Shown: positions 1-14,496 of the stretch, in pieces
Numbering within the stretch: position 1 is the first letter of the stretch
Layout: each line of letters begins with the position of its first letter
From: Anseranas semipalmata
Taxonomy: Eukaryota > Chordata > Aves > Anseriformes > Anseranatidae
Length of the DNA: 64,000 nt
Reading direction: 5' to 3'
Assembly: GCA_013399115.1 (NCBI GenBank)
Contig: VXAA01003373.1
Coordinates: 126,250 to 190,249, forward strand
Notes under the pieces: generated by a model
What the model was told of the DNA's origin: nothing
Databases searched by the model: none
The model's input: the letters and a program-made list of their open reading frames with translations, nothing else
Position numbers and translations under genes: made by a program

Positions 1-1489
1 ATATCCCACAACAAATGCAAGGCAGTTTGAATTAACTTCTTCCCGTTTCACGAAAGGATAAGCTATTCCATATTTTTAGTTTCTGTGGCTACGAATAGAA
101 ATTTCAACAGTTGTGCAGTGCCTTTTTGGGAAGAAGTTTAGCTAGAAACATAGTTAAGCACTGATAAACATTACGTTAGATATCTTTAAATTCAGTCACT
201 GAAAAGTTTTAAGTTCTGAGAATTAGGCAGATATCTTCTGGTAATTGTCTAGGTGTACTTAACTCTAACAGGGCAGATGATTAAACAGATTTTCCAAGAT
301 TTATTCCATTTTAATATGTGCATCATTCTCTGGTTAATTCTTCTTCTGATTCTCTTGAATTTTCATTGTGAAATACCAAGGGAAAAGGAAGCACAAAAAA
401 CCCTAAACAACAGCTGGAGTCTGTCCTTGATTGGTCAGATGTTTTCCTTTGTGGCTCCAAGAAGGTCATTCCCTGCAGCTGTAGCTGCACAGGTCTTCTT
501 GGGCTTTTGCCCAGGGAGCAATCTTCATTTCTGGAACAACTGGTATAGGCTGGCTTGCCTGCGCTGAGGATGGCTAGCTCCTGGAGCAAACAGCTCAATT
601 CACACTGTAGAAACACTTTATTTTTTGGCAGTATTTATCCTGTAAGCCTTAGTGCTTACTTAAAGGCCCACAGGTCTCACTGATACCTCTCAGATAAATG
701 TACACTTTTTTTTTTGCTTGTCTTTACACATGTATGTCACCATGATATTTCTCATCCTGGGCTTTATTTTAAGTTATTTTTAGGAGTTATTTATTAAGTG
801 TTGTATGCTCAGGATTATGTTTGAAACCCCCAGTATTCAGTTGTCCTGTCCTGTTCCTGTCACTTGTCCTGTTTTTTTTTTTTTTTTTCAGCCATAAATT
901 GAACTCAGTTTAAGAGAAAATTATAACACATTCACAATAACCTCAGATTAAACATTTAAACACTTATAGCATCTTCTACTTTTAAATTCATAATTACAAT
1001 TTTGTATGCCTTTAAAATGAAATGGAATCTGATCGGTTAAAATTCTTCCCTTTCATTTTTAGCTCGTGAACCCTTAAATCCTCCAGAATAATCCAGCCCT
1101 CCAGTTCTTTTTTTAGTTAGAAATCACTGGAACATTGCTAAAGTCTGGGGAAGGAGTGTGGGGGTGGAATCTAGAAAGTTTTACCAGTCGCACACTTGCA
1201 ATATTGGCATCTATTGGTGGTAACTTCCAAGTTGTGGTTTTGGCACTTTGGATATCTCAGGAGAGTAGCGAGTCACCAAGCTGTACAGCAGTCAGAAAGT
1301 TGTGACTGCGTCTCTTTCTGTGTTTTCACCTTTGCACCATTTTTGATAACAAGCATCTGAATAATTAAGGGACGGGCTGTATGGAGGTGGCGGTAAGAAT
1401 TAGAACAACTTTTTGTTAATATTCAGTTCCATTATCAATAAGATGGCACTAAATAGTTGCAGTTGGCTTTTCTGGCTCACCATGCTTTT

Positions 1490-1604
1490 CAGCTTTACTA
1501 ACAGTTGTATATTATGCTTCCACATCTTTCAAACACTAATAGGAAGGAATATTCAAGCAATCCTTTAATAAGCGTATAGTTTCTCCCTTCTGAGTTACAG
1601 TTAG
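1490..1604 (+). repeat. Old dispersed repeat, copy A (unnamed)
   Basis: By eye this segment aligns with 3256-3384 in the same orientation. The best block reads AAGCAATCCTTTAATAAGC, then ATAG, TTTCTCC, and TACAGTTAG. Upstream anchors TCCACATCT and TTTTCAG also recur in order. Similarity is roughly 80-85% in the core with small indels, so this is an ancient copy. I cannot name the family. Confidence 0.55.
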
Positions 1605-3255
1605 AAACAGATGTAGCTAGACTGCCTGCTACTTTCAGTTGTTAGTATGGGGATTTGGGAAAATAAGAAACAGGAACAAAAAAGCTAATATATTTTCAGA
1701 AAATCATCTAAAACCAATAGAAAATAGAAGAATTATTTACACTACAGCTTAGCTCCTAGTGGCCTATATCAGAATCATATATCTTCCTGCTACAGTTAAG
1801 ATCTCTATCCCCCATCCCTTGCTCAGCTAAATGCACTCAAATGATTAGGACAGCCAGTTCACCAGCACTCCTTTGGGTGGGTCACTCCTGAGGAATGCTC
1901 CCTGTCACCCCCATGTGGCTTACAGTCAGGAGTGCACCAGGAACAGAAGCGTCACCTCTGACATCTTGTTTTGAATTTGTCAGACTATTTAGTGTGCAGT
2001 TAAACTAATTGCCATGCGTTCATAGATGACATCAATGTACAAATGCTGTACTGTTATTTGAAAGATATAAAGTCCTCCACCCCTCCCAACAAGCTGATGT
2101 CAAATCTCCTAAGCAACCTGCTGTGATTTACTTTATCTGTGCCTTCCGTTATCCTTCATGACCTGCTGTCCAAGGACATTGTGAGTGGTATACTTCTACA
2201 GTGGTACCTCCTAGTGCACAGCAGAAGTGCACGTATGTATCCACAGTAATCTCAGGTCAATTTAGAGTTGTTCTGTTTACTGATAGGGTCATTATTTACA
2301 CAAAGAAACAGGCTGCAGTAGTAACAGAACTGGTAAAATGAGTTGTGTCTTACCGTAGCTTGTTTTGAGATCAAAATAGCAGCTCCCTCTGCTGCATGTC
2401 TTTTCTCATCTCTACATCCCAAATAGCATTACATGCTAGTGCAGTGAGTTGGTGCTGTGAACATCTCACAAAAACTGATCCACAGATGCCAAACTCACCG
2501 TTATCATTTTTTTTTTATTAGCCATCTCCCATTCTGAGAAGTCAGCATCTGTCCTGCAGACTCACCTTGCTCCCTGCCTTTCTGTCTCCTGCTCAGGACT
2601 GCAACCTGCAACTCAGTTATTCTCTTCAGTAACACAGGTTGTCTATGTTCACTTGCCACTAACTGTGTGAAAAGGAGGAAGAGCTCACCTCACTGAGCAG
2701 GACCCAAACATTGGAACCAGAGGGGCTGGGAAAAAATGGTAGAAATGTACTTAGTATTGTTATTGTCAGGCTAAGATTCTTTCACACAGGAGCTCAAAAA
2801 GGAAAAATGTATTCTCCCTCAAAATTTGTAGAGATCCTCCTTAAAATTCTACCATCTCCCCAATTTAATGTGCAGTTCAGCACGTAAATAGATGTAGATG
2901 TGTGTGTATGTACACAGAAGTATGATTCAGACACAGCCTTGCACTGTAACGGTAACAATCTACAAACCATCTTGGCAAAATTTGCTATCTACACATCTGG
3001 ATGAAGTTTGTACCATTATGGATTTGTTTTAAAGAAGGAAAAAAAAAACAAAACAAAACCTGGAATTAGATTTTCTTTAGGAGTTCAGAACACTTTGACT
3101 AGGCAAGCAAGCTATTTACCATGAGGTGAAAAACTTTTGCTGCCATTTGGAGAGTAAATTTACTCCTCTCTGAGTCCCTAAAACAAGTGATGATGGAACA
3201 TATTTATCAAGAGTGCACTGAACTTTTGTAGTTAGCTTTTCTTATTTATTGACAT

Positions 3256-3384
3256 TTTTCAGGTTAATTATTAACATCAGGGTATGTTTTGTTGTTGTTG
3301 TTGTTCAATCCACATCTCTGAAACCCTAGCAAGAAGCAATCCTTTAATGAGCATATAGGTTTCTCCTTTTTAAGGTACAGTTAG
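3256..3384 (+). repeat. Old dispersed repeat, copy B (unnamed)
   Basis: Partner of 1490-1604. It carries TTTTTCAGGTTAATTATTAAC, then a GTT microsatellite, TCCACATCT, AAGCAATCCTTTAATGAGC, TTTCTCC and TACAGTTAG in the same order. The GTT run accounts for most of the length difference. Confidence 0.55.
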
Positions 3385-4239
3385 ATAGCTAAGTAAACAA
3401 TCAATCTCTGGATCAACTGTTTTCTCAGTTCAGCGTATTTTCTCAGGAATCAGCATGATTCCTGCCATAAACTGCAGTTAATAAACCAGTACTTCAAAGC
3501 CCTTTTATTTACCACTATTTTGGCCACTGGTAGGTAGGCCATTGTGACTAACACATAGCTGTGACCAAATCTATCAGAAGAAAAAAAACGCCTATATAAG
3601 ATGTATGTAGCCAGCAATGAACTTTATAGAAGCTTAAAATCTTTTCTGAAAAAAATCAATTACAGTGGAATAAACCTATATTTTTGTAGTTGTTACTGTT
3701 TGATCTACACTGAATGTTGTTGACCAGTTGAGAATGCAGATCTCAGCTGGAAATTCAAATTAATCTAACATAAATGCAGTTTTGTTTTAAAATATGTTAT
3801 CATTTTATAACTAAATCATATTAACAACTGTAGATGGTCATAAGTAATTTATGCTACTGCTTGTCCTCATCAAACTCATTACTTGCAGTCTTTCATCCCT
3901 CTCCCTAACCAGAAATATGAAAAATTCTCCCTAAAGGGCCTCCTCTGATCTACTCCCTTCCCAACCCCCACCACTGAAATTTTCCTATAAAAAAGTTAAT
4001 GGAGAGCAAGCTCACACTATAGGTCCAGCCTTGAACACCCATTTTCTCCAGAGTACTTACTTCCTCATGGTCAAAACAGAATTTAAGTGTATAAGTTCCC
4101 TATGAGATAGCAGCAAAGAACAGGGAAGAAAATAAAGACTGTCTTTGCAGGTTATATCTTTTACAGAACTATCTTTCAGCTCAAACAGAAAACAATCAAT
4201 GGGTTATCTTAAAATTCTCACCTTACTTAACTTCATGTG

Positions 4240-4810
4240 TGGGTCTTCACCAAGGATCTTATTGTGAAGGTAGATCTCATATTTTTGGCATAAGGGAGAT
4301 CAGGGATTTCACCCACGGGAAGGTGAAGCAGGAGCCAAGGGTGACTGCAGCACAGACAGTGCCCACAGTGATGGTGTACAGCTCTACAGGGTCTGAGCAC
4401 AGCAGGCAGAGCCGAGGGCAGGTAACTAGAGCTGGCTGACATCCCCAGCATGGCAAGCAATGAGCCAGGGCCAATGTCCTTCCAGGGGATCAGGAGCAAA
4501 AGGAGAGCCAGAAAAAATAAACAGGCCAGAGGCAGGACTGGAGACAAGCTTGCAATATGGGTGCAAAGTCCATCCAATAAAAGCTCCTACAGAGGTCCAG
4601 GGGGCTCATACAGGAGACGGGTTACCTGCACTGCAGGGCCACGGTCCATCCAGGAGGTATGGCATGGCCAGAGGCTGGGCTGAGCACAGGCACTCCTACA
4701 GCATAGCTCAGAGCAGGGATGGATGCTCAGGCCTGGCCTCTCATCCAAATGAGACCCTGGGCCATGTGGAGGGGTATGAGGAGGCTTTGAAAATCACCTG
4801 AAAGCCATGG
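4240..4810. repeat. GC-rich block of unknown origin, likely an old mobile element
   Basis: About 570 bp that is visibly richer in G and C than its AT-rich surroundings, with abrupt edges near 4240 and 4810. It contains CCAATAAAAGCTCC near 4574, which could act as a polyadenylation signal on the + strand. Short open frames occur on both strands (for example 4460-4801 plus and 4233-4577 minus), as expected of GC-rich DNA with few stops. None looks like a known protein. I suspect a decayed LTR or other transposon fragment but cannot name it. Confidence 0.35.
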
Positions 4811-5605
4811 CTTTGAATGTGTTGTCTACTGAAGACAGTATGAAACAGATTTTTTCTCGCACATTTAATACGTGTACTCAGGGATATGACAGTCTCCCTG
4901 AAAACGTTCAGAAATATCGACTGTCATAACATCTCATAATGGGAATTTTTTTCAGGAAGTTTTTAAAATACATGGTGAAAACCGATGCAAAACTATTTTT
5001 AATTCAAAAAAGCAGTGGAGTTTTCCTTTTAAAACAGCTACATTTCTTCTCTAAGTATTTTAAAATATGAACCATTCTCTCTCATGCCTGTAAAATCATC
5101 AAGAATTCAGGAAATTTAAGCCTATTTGTCCTCAAGTCAAGCCTATTTGACCACCAGTCTCCATTGTATATCTTGTTCTGTTGTAGAGAAATCTATTGCT
5201 GTATCTGTTACAGTTTCTGCTATTAACCATTTTCCTCATTCTGAATGACTGTAATGACTATGCTCACTCATTAATAAAAATGGAATTTTATCTCTCTGTA
5301 ACTATAACTTTTTTGTTCCCTGTTCTGCCTAGCTATGAAATTCTCATAAATAAATAAATACCGGAAAATTTGAAGTCTTCTAAAATGAGAAATACACTTG
5401 CTGACTTCGAATAGTGTTCCATTGTCTTCTCACACATTTGAGCTTGATTTGGTGATTCAGGAAGGTTTTCCTATTGAAATAAGAATACTTCTAACTATAA
5501 AATGCCCAGTAAATTGGATGTAAACAGTGAATGATTTTTTTTTTCATTCCACATGTGTAAAAACATACTTCTTTTTCCAAGATCTAGCTATCGTTTTACC
5601 AATGT

Positions 5606-5639
5606 TATATATATATATATATATATATGTTTTTGCTCC
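5606..5639. repeat. (AT)n microsatellite
   Basis: About 16 uninterrupted AT units in the intron. Confidence 0.95.
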
Positions 5640-6099
5640 AGTAAAAGTATCAAATACCATGTTTTAATTCATTGCTAGTACAAAGCAAGAGTAAAACTTA
5701 AAAAAGATACAGAAATGATATTTTCTATTCTCTTTTCTTTGAAGACTGTGACATGCTTTGCCATTTAATTCCTTATTAAAAAGTTGTTTTAACAGCTGCT
5801 AACACAAAACCTACTACAAAGAACAACCCCCAAATATTTGTGCGGTATCTTTTAAGACTCAATAAATATCCTTTTACAATATCCTGTCTTTAGAATATGA
5901 AGTAAACATATGCAAAGAGATATTTTTAATCTAAGGATATTCATCTAGTATTCTAAATGAAAGCGAAAAATATAAAAATGTTTTTACATCATTTGACAAA
6001 TTTAAAATGAGAGAAATTATTAGCTTTTATGTTTGAATTGCAGGTCTGCTGATTCTTCATGTTGAGATCCTGACTGCAGAATGTCTTACTTCTGCATTA

Positions 6100-6126
6100 T
6101 AAATAAATAAACAAATAAATAAATAA
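6100..6126. repeat. (AAAT)n microsatellite with one AAAC unit
   Basis: Run of AAAT units interrupted by a single AAAC. Confidence 0.9.
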
Positions 6127-9100
6127 TGGGATTCCTTTCCAAAATATTAGTGGGAAGACTGTTGCCTTCACTAGGGAAGGACTGTTTCGCTCCCTCATGG
6201 AAATGGTGCTTGTGGGTCCTACAATTTAGATGTAGTTGGAGACGCTAGAAAATTACAGTCAGGAAATATTGGCAAATAAAGGAGGTTAAATATATCCATG
6301 AAAAAAATCTGAGCAGGATTTAAGAAAAAAAGGAGATATTCTTCTAAAAATTAGGAAGAAATGCAGTTTCCTAACAATAGAACTATATATTGCATGTTGA
6401 AAATACAACAGTCTTATGCCTGATCTGGTCCATTTGTATGTTTTTTTCATTAAAATGTTTTGTTACCAGGTTTTCATTTGTCAGGATGTTAATCATGAAC
6501 ATAATTAAATGTAAATATCAAAAAGCAGACCTGTTAGCTATATAAAAGTTTATTAAAAGTGCTAGCTGAGTGAGGAGCTGCTTGAACAAATCCTTGAGCT
6601 AGTCAAAAAAAAAAAAAAAACAGAATGCTGGAGATGATCTCGAGGCCTAAGGAAAAGTTTGTTTCTTCTAATCCTTAAAAGGATAGTACAGGCTAACTAG
6701 CCTCACATTTAATCCTAACAAAATAATAGAAAAAATAGATATGGTAAGCACTGTAAGTGAATTAATGCAAAACAAAAGAGTTATACGGAAGACAAGTCTT
6801 ATTAAATCAATTCATTATCTTTGTTTAAAGCAGGAGATAGATACAGTTTTATAACACAGCAATACATTTAGACACCTGCAGGGTTTTATATTAGTCTTTC
6901 ATAAGATTCTAATTAAAAAGAAAATATTTTTATCAGATAAATGAAGCATGACATACATTTGTTTCATTATTTTTAGCTGCTCTGTGCTGTCAACATGCAT
7001 AAATACATAACAGGTCTTAAAGAAAAAAAATATATATTTTTTTATTTAATCTGCAGATAATTCAGAAATTATGGAATCTTAAATATTAATAGCCCAATGA
7101 TAAAGATCGGTTGGCATCACTGCTAGTAATAGGATAATTCAAAAAGTATCCTTTGAATACAAGCTGTTACAAGTTATCCATATCTGCTAAGAATATAAAG
7201 TGTATACATAAGGTATTCCAGGAAATAGCATCCTGAAATATAAAAAATCATTTAAAGAGATGGCCTACAATTGTAAATAATGGCCTACAAAGTAAATGTA
7301 TAGCATTGATGAAACTATCACAAGAGCTACATGACCTGTGTTGGTATCCATGTTGAGAAAAGTATGAATGAGAAAAAAATCAGAATCAGAAAAAAAATAA
7401 AATAAAAAAGGAATGGTCTGGTAATTCTGCTTTAGAGAAAGTTTAACAAACAGGGCAATCTATTTTCTTTACTGTAGGAGAAGATAGACCTGGTCATGCT
7501 CAGGAAAGCATTTTCTTATGGTACCCTACCCTTCGGTTAAGGCAAATCATTACCTTGAAAAGGTATGTTTAAAAAACATACAATTTCTGACTTCTAGGGT
7601 TTCAGGACTGAGATTTGAATTGTCCTGTTAATCCTTAATCTTTCCTGGTCAAGAAAAATTTATAAGAATATTGTTCACTTGAAGTATGTGGTCATATGTG
7701 GTGACTTTTGCACTAGGCTGCTGAGCATGCCCTTCTGCGTCATGTAATATATTCACACATGCATGAATGTGGATGTCTTCATTTATGCTGGGAATGTTTC
7801 TGCCTCTTTTGCTCTTGAGCGTGTTAGCAAATAAATATTTAATGGTAGCCTAGTGAATCTTTGATTTTCAAAAAAAGTTTCCTCTGAGGATATTGGTAAC
7901 AGAAGTTTGGACTCATGAGCACGTTCAAGGATGCACAGTCAAGGATGTTGGGCTGAACCAGCTCAGAAGCTCCTGACAAACATGCACACCAACTACAGAA
8001 GGTGTGATTAATAAATATTTTGGAGACAATAGTATTTTTTAATTTATTATTTTATTTTTGTAATGTGGCAACAACTTTTCTGTTTTATTTTTGTGTTTTG
8101 TGTTTTAACTCTGTGACTCTTGAAAAATATTTTGGTAGGCTTATTTATTCTTATTTGTCTTTAGTTACCTTTGTCAAAAACGAGATGTAGATGAAAAGAA
8201 AGTATGGTTCTGCATTAAAGCATAGTATTAATTCACAGCAGATTTAAGTTCAGATTTTGGCTTTACCTCAAGCTTTCAATGCAATTTTGTGGATAAGTCA
8301 CTGAATCTGAAAGCTTTCACATTGTCTGGAATATAAATATACTACCATTTTCTTTGTATTATGCTTCAAGGAAGGTATTATTCTAACAGTAAGTGATATT
8401 TGACTCTTTGAGAATAGTTTTTGATGTATCGATTACGCCCCCAAATAATGTAATTCTATATCTTTGTAAGCTCAACATCTTGATAAACTGCATTATTAGT
8501 AAAAAAAAAAAAGGGGGGGGGGAATAACTAGGAGGGGGTAGTTGTGTAAGAAGCAAATGTGAACACATAGATCCTTTTTTTTCTTATCAGAGAATTGCAT
8601 TAGGATACAGCAATGTATACTGATGTTTAAAAGCAGTTAGGCATCTTGTTTATTCTCGAGCTAATCTGTTAGAATTTACTTTAAAGAGAGGGAGAACTGG
8701 AGTCCATGGAATGGTGACACCATGATTTTTTATGAAGTACGGGTGACAGTGTTAATTATTCTGATAAAGAACCTAACATTGAGAAAGATTAAGTCATTAT
8801 GCAGTCAAAAAACAATTTCTCACCATGAAGTTATTGGTTTAAATTGCATTTTGTTATCTTCTACTTGTTTAAATGTGTCATTACTCTTTATAACATATAA
8901 ACAAAGCAAAACAGAGTAATTTTCAAATATGAAAGAGAATGAAAATCTGGCACCAGTGAAATATACCAGTGATAAAACAGTATAATATAACTAGAGGCTA
9001 CTCTGTCATAATTTTTAAGTGCTGTGTGTTGACGTGCTTTTTGGCTGTGTACTGTATGAATTTATCTAATTAATGTTTACCCCAAATAAAAGCAAGCAAG

Positions 9101-12100
9101 AAAAGGAAAACAACGGTGCAATTTAAATAGCATATGACCAAACTTGCTCATATTGGAGAAACAAGCCATAGCAATTCAAGACCCACCAAAAGACATTAGA
9201 AGGATACTAAGAAATTGAAAAATAATTAAAAAAAAAAAAAAAAAAAGATTTGGCAGGAATAAAGCAGTCTGCTTGGAATGAGAGAGAGATACTTGCAAGT
9301 GTTGATAAATCCTTTGTTTCATCTTAATTTTTGTTTCCTTTTTTTTAGTTTATAAATAGGTTTTGGTTTTGGGTTGTATTGTTTTGTTTTACAAAGCTGT
9401 TTCTTGGTGTTTGAAAAGGCATGTTTGAATCGATGTGGAACACTACTCAAACCTTACCTCCTCCAAAGGGCAGTGTTTATCTCAATCTTTGTTGAACAAA
9501 GCTTCTTAAAGGCACGAAGTCAGACACGTTGAGGGGTGTACCCAAAGAGGTCATGAAGGGAAGAGATGTAGCTCTTCAGCTGTGACTTTCCAATGAGTGC
9601 TCTGTATTATCAAAGATGCCTTTGATGACATCTTGATACCTAGCCATGTGAATTGAAATTTGTGCCAAAACATCATTGTCTATATTGTTTTTCTGGATTA
9701 TCCATTAATGTAGCAAAACAGAACTATGAATTATTTGCATTCTGCCAAGGTATCTTAAGATTTGTGGAATAGTTAGGTCTACAGTAGTGAGCAACTATTG
9801 TGGGGTAGTCAAAAAGAAAAAAAAGAGAGAAGGAGAAGTATATGTAATATGGCAGCTGTTCTGGAAAGTAAATACTAAAGCCATATCTGCTATCTATCTT
9901 TGAAGAAAAATAATTATAAAAAGTGTCCATGGTTAAAGGGATTAAAATACATTTAAATATGTGCAGTATATTAAATAATAAACGTGTCTTTCAAACATTT
10001 GTAAAAGGAGTTGGATTCATTGTTTCAGTCAAAGATATGTTTGCTATTGACAAGATGTTACTGAACAGCTTACAGAGCTTTAACAGATTAATTGTGAATA
10101 CAAACCTGAATCCTTTAGAATATACAGCTCATCGATATACATAAAATGAATGTTCAAAACAAACATCTGTTAAAAACAAAACCTTGGGCAAAATAAACCC
10201 AGTCAATTGATGGTTAAGGCTTTACTTCTATACAGCTTAAAAATAGTGTGTGTGGACACGGGGGAGAATGGCAAACTATTTAAGATGCTTGATCTTGAAG
10301 TTAAGCATCCTAAAACCATGTTATTATTATTATTTTTTTTTGCTTTCTGCCAACAATAAGCTTGCTAGGCAAAAAGTCTGAAAGAATTCTGGTCACATAA
10401 AAGTCTCAAGACAAAATGCAAGGGTAAAGCTGGTGAAAATGCACTGTAATAATTGTTTAATTTAGAAACCTTCAACAATATGATTAAGAGGGATAATTTA
10501 TGTTGATTCAAGACAGTCTTTTTAAGTGATTGCGGTTTGGAAATATATAGTGGGTGAACGTCGTTTGAAATACACTGAAAGAGGCTTTATCCTCTTTGTC
10601 CATTTATAAAGTAGGAGAGAGATGAATGGGCAGCAGTATGAGATTATTCTACAGAAGAGGTGCTGCAGTGTTTCTATTCAGATAGACATAATATCAGGTT
10701 GTATCAAACCATTAGCCTTCTTCCTATCAAGCCATTCTTCTTCTATCTGATCTTTTTTAAACCCACAACTGACACATTTTAGTTAAGTGATAAGGCATGA
10801 TCGGGGATGTATAGAGAAGACTTCCTACTTGGCATAGGATGTAATCAGCTTTCCTGGGCTGTGCAGCTGTAGGTACAGAACCCAGGGTTCTGGGTACAGA
10901 ACCCAGATCTCCCGAAGTCTGAGCAGATTCCTCTGACCCTGAGCCATTAAGGACTGTTAGTCTTTCTAAAGGCAATTAAGTAGATGAATAACCCCAGAAT
11001 GGATATGTTCATCTCTGTTTTGTATTTGTGCTAGTCTTTTTCATTTCATTTTCAATTTTTATACATTATAAGGAAATTCAGTCTCATTCCTTTCATTGGT
11101 ATTCTCTGCTGGCTTGATGAGGTGTCCTAGCCTTCAGTACCTTAGCTGCTATGAACCAAACAAGGTATTTTATCTTCTCCCACTCCACCAATAGGAAAAT
11201 TAGGTCCACTGTATTCACTTAGTTTCTGTAGTTAGGCATCTAGTAATACCTGTGATTGTACTGAACTCTAACTTAGATTTTGGTAACCCTGAGGCAGACT
11301 TTACCTGGCATTATTTTCTTCCCAGCTGTATCCCTCTTCAACCAATCAAGGATGAACTGCTAATAAAAAGTTACAATATCTGCTCTCTTGGTTCTTAAAT
11401 CCTGCTAGATCTGTAGTGTTACAGATGAATCAGTCTGCTTTGTGCACACTTGCAATTTTAAATAAGAGGTAAGTCACTGCTGAGAGAGTGTTTCCAGGAG
11501 AAAAGAGAAAGGGTAAATTTATGTTTATTTTGGCTGTTGCCAAACAAACAGCTGTTAAGATCATTAGAGGTCATTTCATATACCACCTTTCTTCTGTGAA
11601 TTACTATCCGTTTGGACAGCATAATAGAGCTTGATGAGAAGGCTGTATTGGCACTCTCTTTCTGTGTTTTGTAGGTTTCAATGGTTTAAAGCTCTAAGCT
11701 AGAGAGTAACTTGGGGTTAGGAATTTATTAATGTGAACTGGAACTGAATTAAGATGCATAGCTAATCTTAAAATATAACATAAATGTACTCTTCTGATGC
11801 ATTTGGATCCAACAGCACAACATCTGAAATACTGTACCACGATTAATTTGTCAATAGTTATACATTTATTAGGACAATAAGCACCTTTCCATAGTAGGCA
11901 AGTTTTTATTGTTGATGTCCTGTTTTTTGTTTTTGTTGTTGTTGTTTGTTTGTTTTAATTTGAACAAGGAGGGATTTGGTTAAGCTGTTTTATCTTTTTT
12001 TTTTTTTTTTGTCTGAAAAACAATAGATTGTATTTCAAAGCATATTTTTTCACTGTAACACCCACCAGCAATTGAGTGCACATCCATTTTGTCGAGGAGT

Positions 12101-14496
12101 GGAGGTGTTTTGTGTATAATTGTTTTTTCATGCCAAAACCTTCAAATGCATAACTCTATCAGCCTTTAAAAATAAAGTCAAATCCCTTTCCAAGGATACA
12201 TAGCAAATTGTTTTTAAATGTAAAATGTACTTCACAAAACTGTACAAAACTGTATGTACCCTACGAGTTACCCTTCTGGATTTACAACTCTGACACATTC
12301 GAATTTTGTTTGTGTCTTCCTATTACAGTTACGCAAAAATATATTCTAAAGAGGTGTGAACACTCAGGTGTCAGGCCATTTTTATTAGGACAGAATATTC
12401 TAAGTTTTTTAATGTGAATGAAATGTGTTGATTTTTTGTAAATGTTACTTTCCGTAAGTTGTTGCTATTATTGTTCTTCAGATTAGCTCCTCAGCTTAAT
12501 GTACTTAAGCTGTTAAAAGTTTGCTTGAAGCCTTTGAAGCTAATTTGTAACTCAGAAAAATCTGCCAGTATGTCTGAACACATGGGCTTCCAAGAATATA
12601 CAACATGACAGTTCAGACAAATACTTTTTCTTCCAGTAAAACACTTTCAAAGAACTTTCAAAACACAACTTGTCTTGCTGTCAAAAAAACCGCAACCAAA
12701 AACAAACTACTGCCTCTCACGTCAAGCCATGCTGAAACATGAAGCAGGAGTCAATGTTTTCATTATTACAAGGCTTTGCAAGGCAGAACAAAAGTATTGT
12801 TTCAAATACAATTATGGCATATAAAAGTTTCATACTAAAATTATTAAATTTGTTCATCAAAATTATGGTAAGAAAACAGTAAGAGGATCCTGTTAAGAGA
12901 ACTATCACTCTTCTTAAAATCTTTTTGCAAATCCATCACATGCTAATAAGTTAATTGCTTCAGGACTTTTACATTTAATACATTATATGAAAATAAAGTT
13001 AAAATATAAAGGACAATTCAGTAGATACCTTTTTACTTCTGTATGATCTATGATGAAGTTAGAATTCAGAGCGGAGTAATAGCAATTTGGCTAAGTCTGT
13101 ACTGGTAAACAAGCTCAATCAGTCTTATGTCACTTATGCTGCTTATTTGCTAGCAAGTTTTGTGATGTAGGGTTGTCCTGGTGTCTGGATACAATCTAAG
13201 AAATAGCATAGCCCCAGGATGCTTCCTGAGAAGCATTGTGCTTTGGTGCAGGAACGTTTTAGCACAATGGGTATCAGCTATGCCAAGAATGGTTCTTACA
13301 TGTTTTATTTACTACTATTAAATGAAGCTATTGTAGTTTATTACTCCTTTATTACCTAAATGAGATTGTTTACAGGGGAAACAGCACTGCGTAAGGCTCC
13401 AAACACCAGCTGGTTGGTTGTGGCATTTATTGCTTCATGTTTTATTGACCAGTTGATTTTTGGACATACCACTTCATATGCTGATGCATCAGTTTCTCCA
13501 TTACTAAAATGTAGTTAATGACAGCATCCTTTTAAGAGCAGTGATGCTGAATGTGTAATATATATTGAGATAATATTTGAGTTTAATAGAAAGATGAGCT
13601 TGGTATAAACTCCTTTTGGAAGTTCTGAAAAAGCAGGAAGATATAAAATGGAAGAGTAAATTAGTGAAAGGGTCATATAAAGTCATGATGTGCTACACTG
13701 GTGTTACCTTTTAATCTGTTTTTGATTCAAGTTTAAGAAAATCAAAGCAGTCATTTGCTTACATATTTATTCCTAGATGTATCACCTATGAACATGCATT
13801 ATGTGAAACTATATGCATTTTTTTTTTCATTTTTTTCACTAATAGGTGAGCAAAAATATCTGGTTGAAAATAGCTTGACATAAAATCCAATCTAGATATT
13901 GCTATCATGAGTTTCTTAGCTGATCTTGGCTGAACTGATACAGTGTGTTTCTCATATCTTCTGAGAACTAATGTCCTAATCATACAATCCTTGAGATCGA
14001 TAATAGCATCTTGGACTGTACCAGGAAGTCAATAGGCAGCTAATGCAGTTCACAAAGCAGTCGGGTCAGAATGTACCGTGCATCCTTGGAAGTTTTTGCT
14101 TTCCTTTCAAAGCATCTTTAAGAATAAATAATTACAGCTATTCAGTCTAGAGATCACAAAGCCATGATCTCATCTGACAGTTATGGTCATAATTATTGTG
14201 CAAAATGCATGTGAAATAGGTGAACTTGGCAATGAATCACTTGAAACTTCACAGATGACCACCAACCTTACTGAATTCCTCCTGCATGAGTAACTCAGCA
14301 GTACTGTTAGTACAATTAACAGCACTTGACAAAATTTTGCTTTAATTCCTTCTTTTTAATTAACAATTGAGTGAAAAGAAGGTGCTTATTTAATAGCAGT
14401 GATCGAACCCTGTACTTCAGACATTTTCATAAGTTTTCTTCAACCAAAATTTCAGTTTTTGCTTTAGTCTGTTTTAATAAGTATTCTTTGTTAACA

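Larger units (their letters stand above)
1..4230. other. Intronic DNA without recognised gene
   Basis: AT-rich sequence with short T and A runs and a GTT repeat near 3288-3305. Apart from the old repeat pair at 1490-1604 and 3256-3384, listed separately, I recognise no element. The overlapping 97-104 codon frames around 253-616 lie on opposite strands of a slightly GC-richer patch and show no family resemblance. Confidence 0.6.
4811..14480. other. Intronic DNA without recognised gene
   Basis: AT-rich sequence with A and T homopolymers (6605-6620, 9228-9246, 11993-12011), a dinucleotide repeat at 5606-5639 and an AAAT repeat at 6100-6126. A short inverted repeat (8-base arms of CAGAACCC) lies near 10875. 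Frames of 60-73 codons here are isolated and unremarkable. I recognise no transposon, exon or RNA gene. Confidence 0.6.

Noticed and set aside
4233..4801. Open frames of 65-114 codons on both strands
   Set aside because: They overlap each other in a GC-rich block with few stops. The apparent hydrophobic segment in the minus frame has no supporting signal or family match.
10868..10905. Inverted repeat CAGAACCC-A-GGGTTCTG followed by a third half
   Set aside because: The arms are only 8 bases, and such short palindromes are common by chance. There is no associated gene or element.
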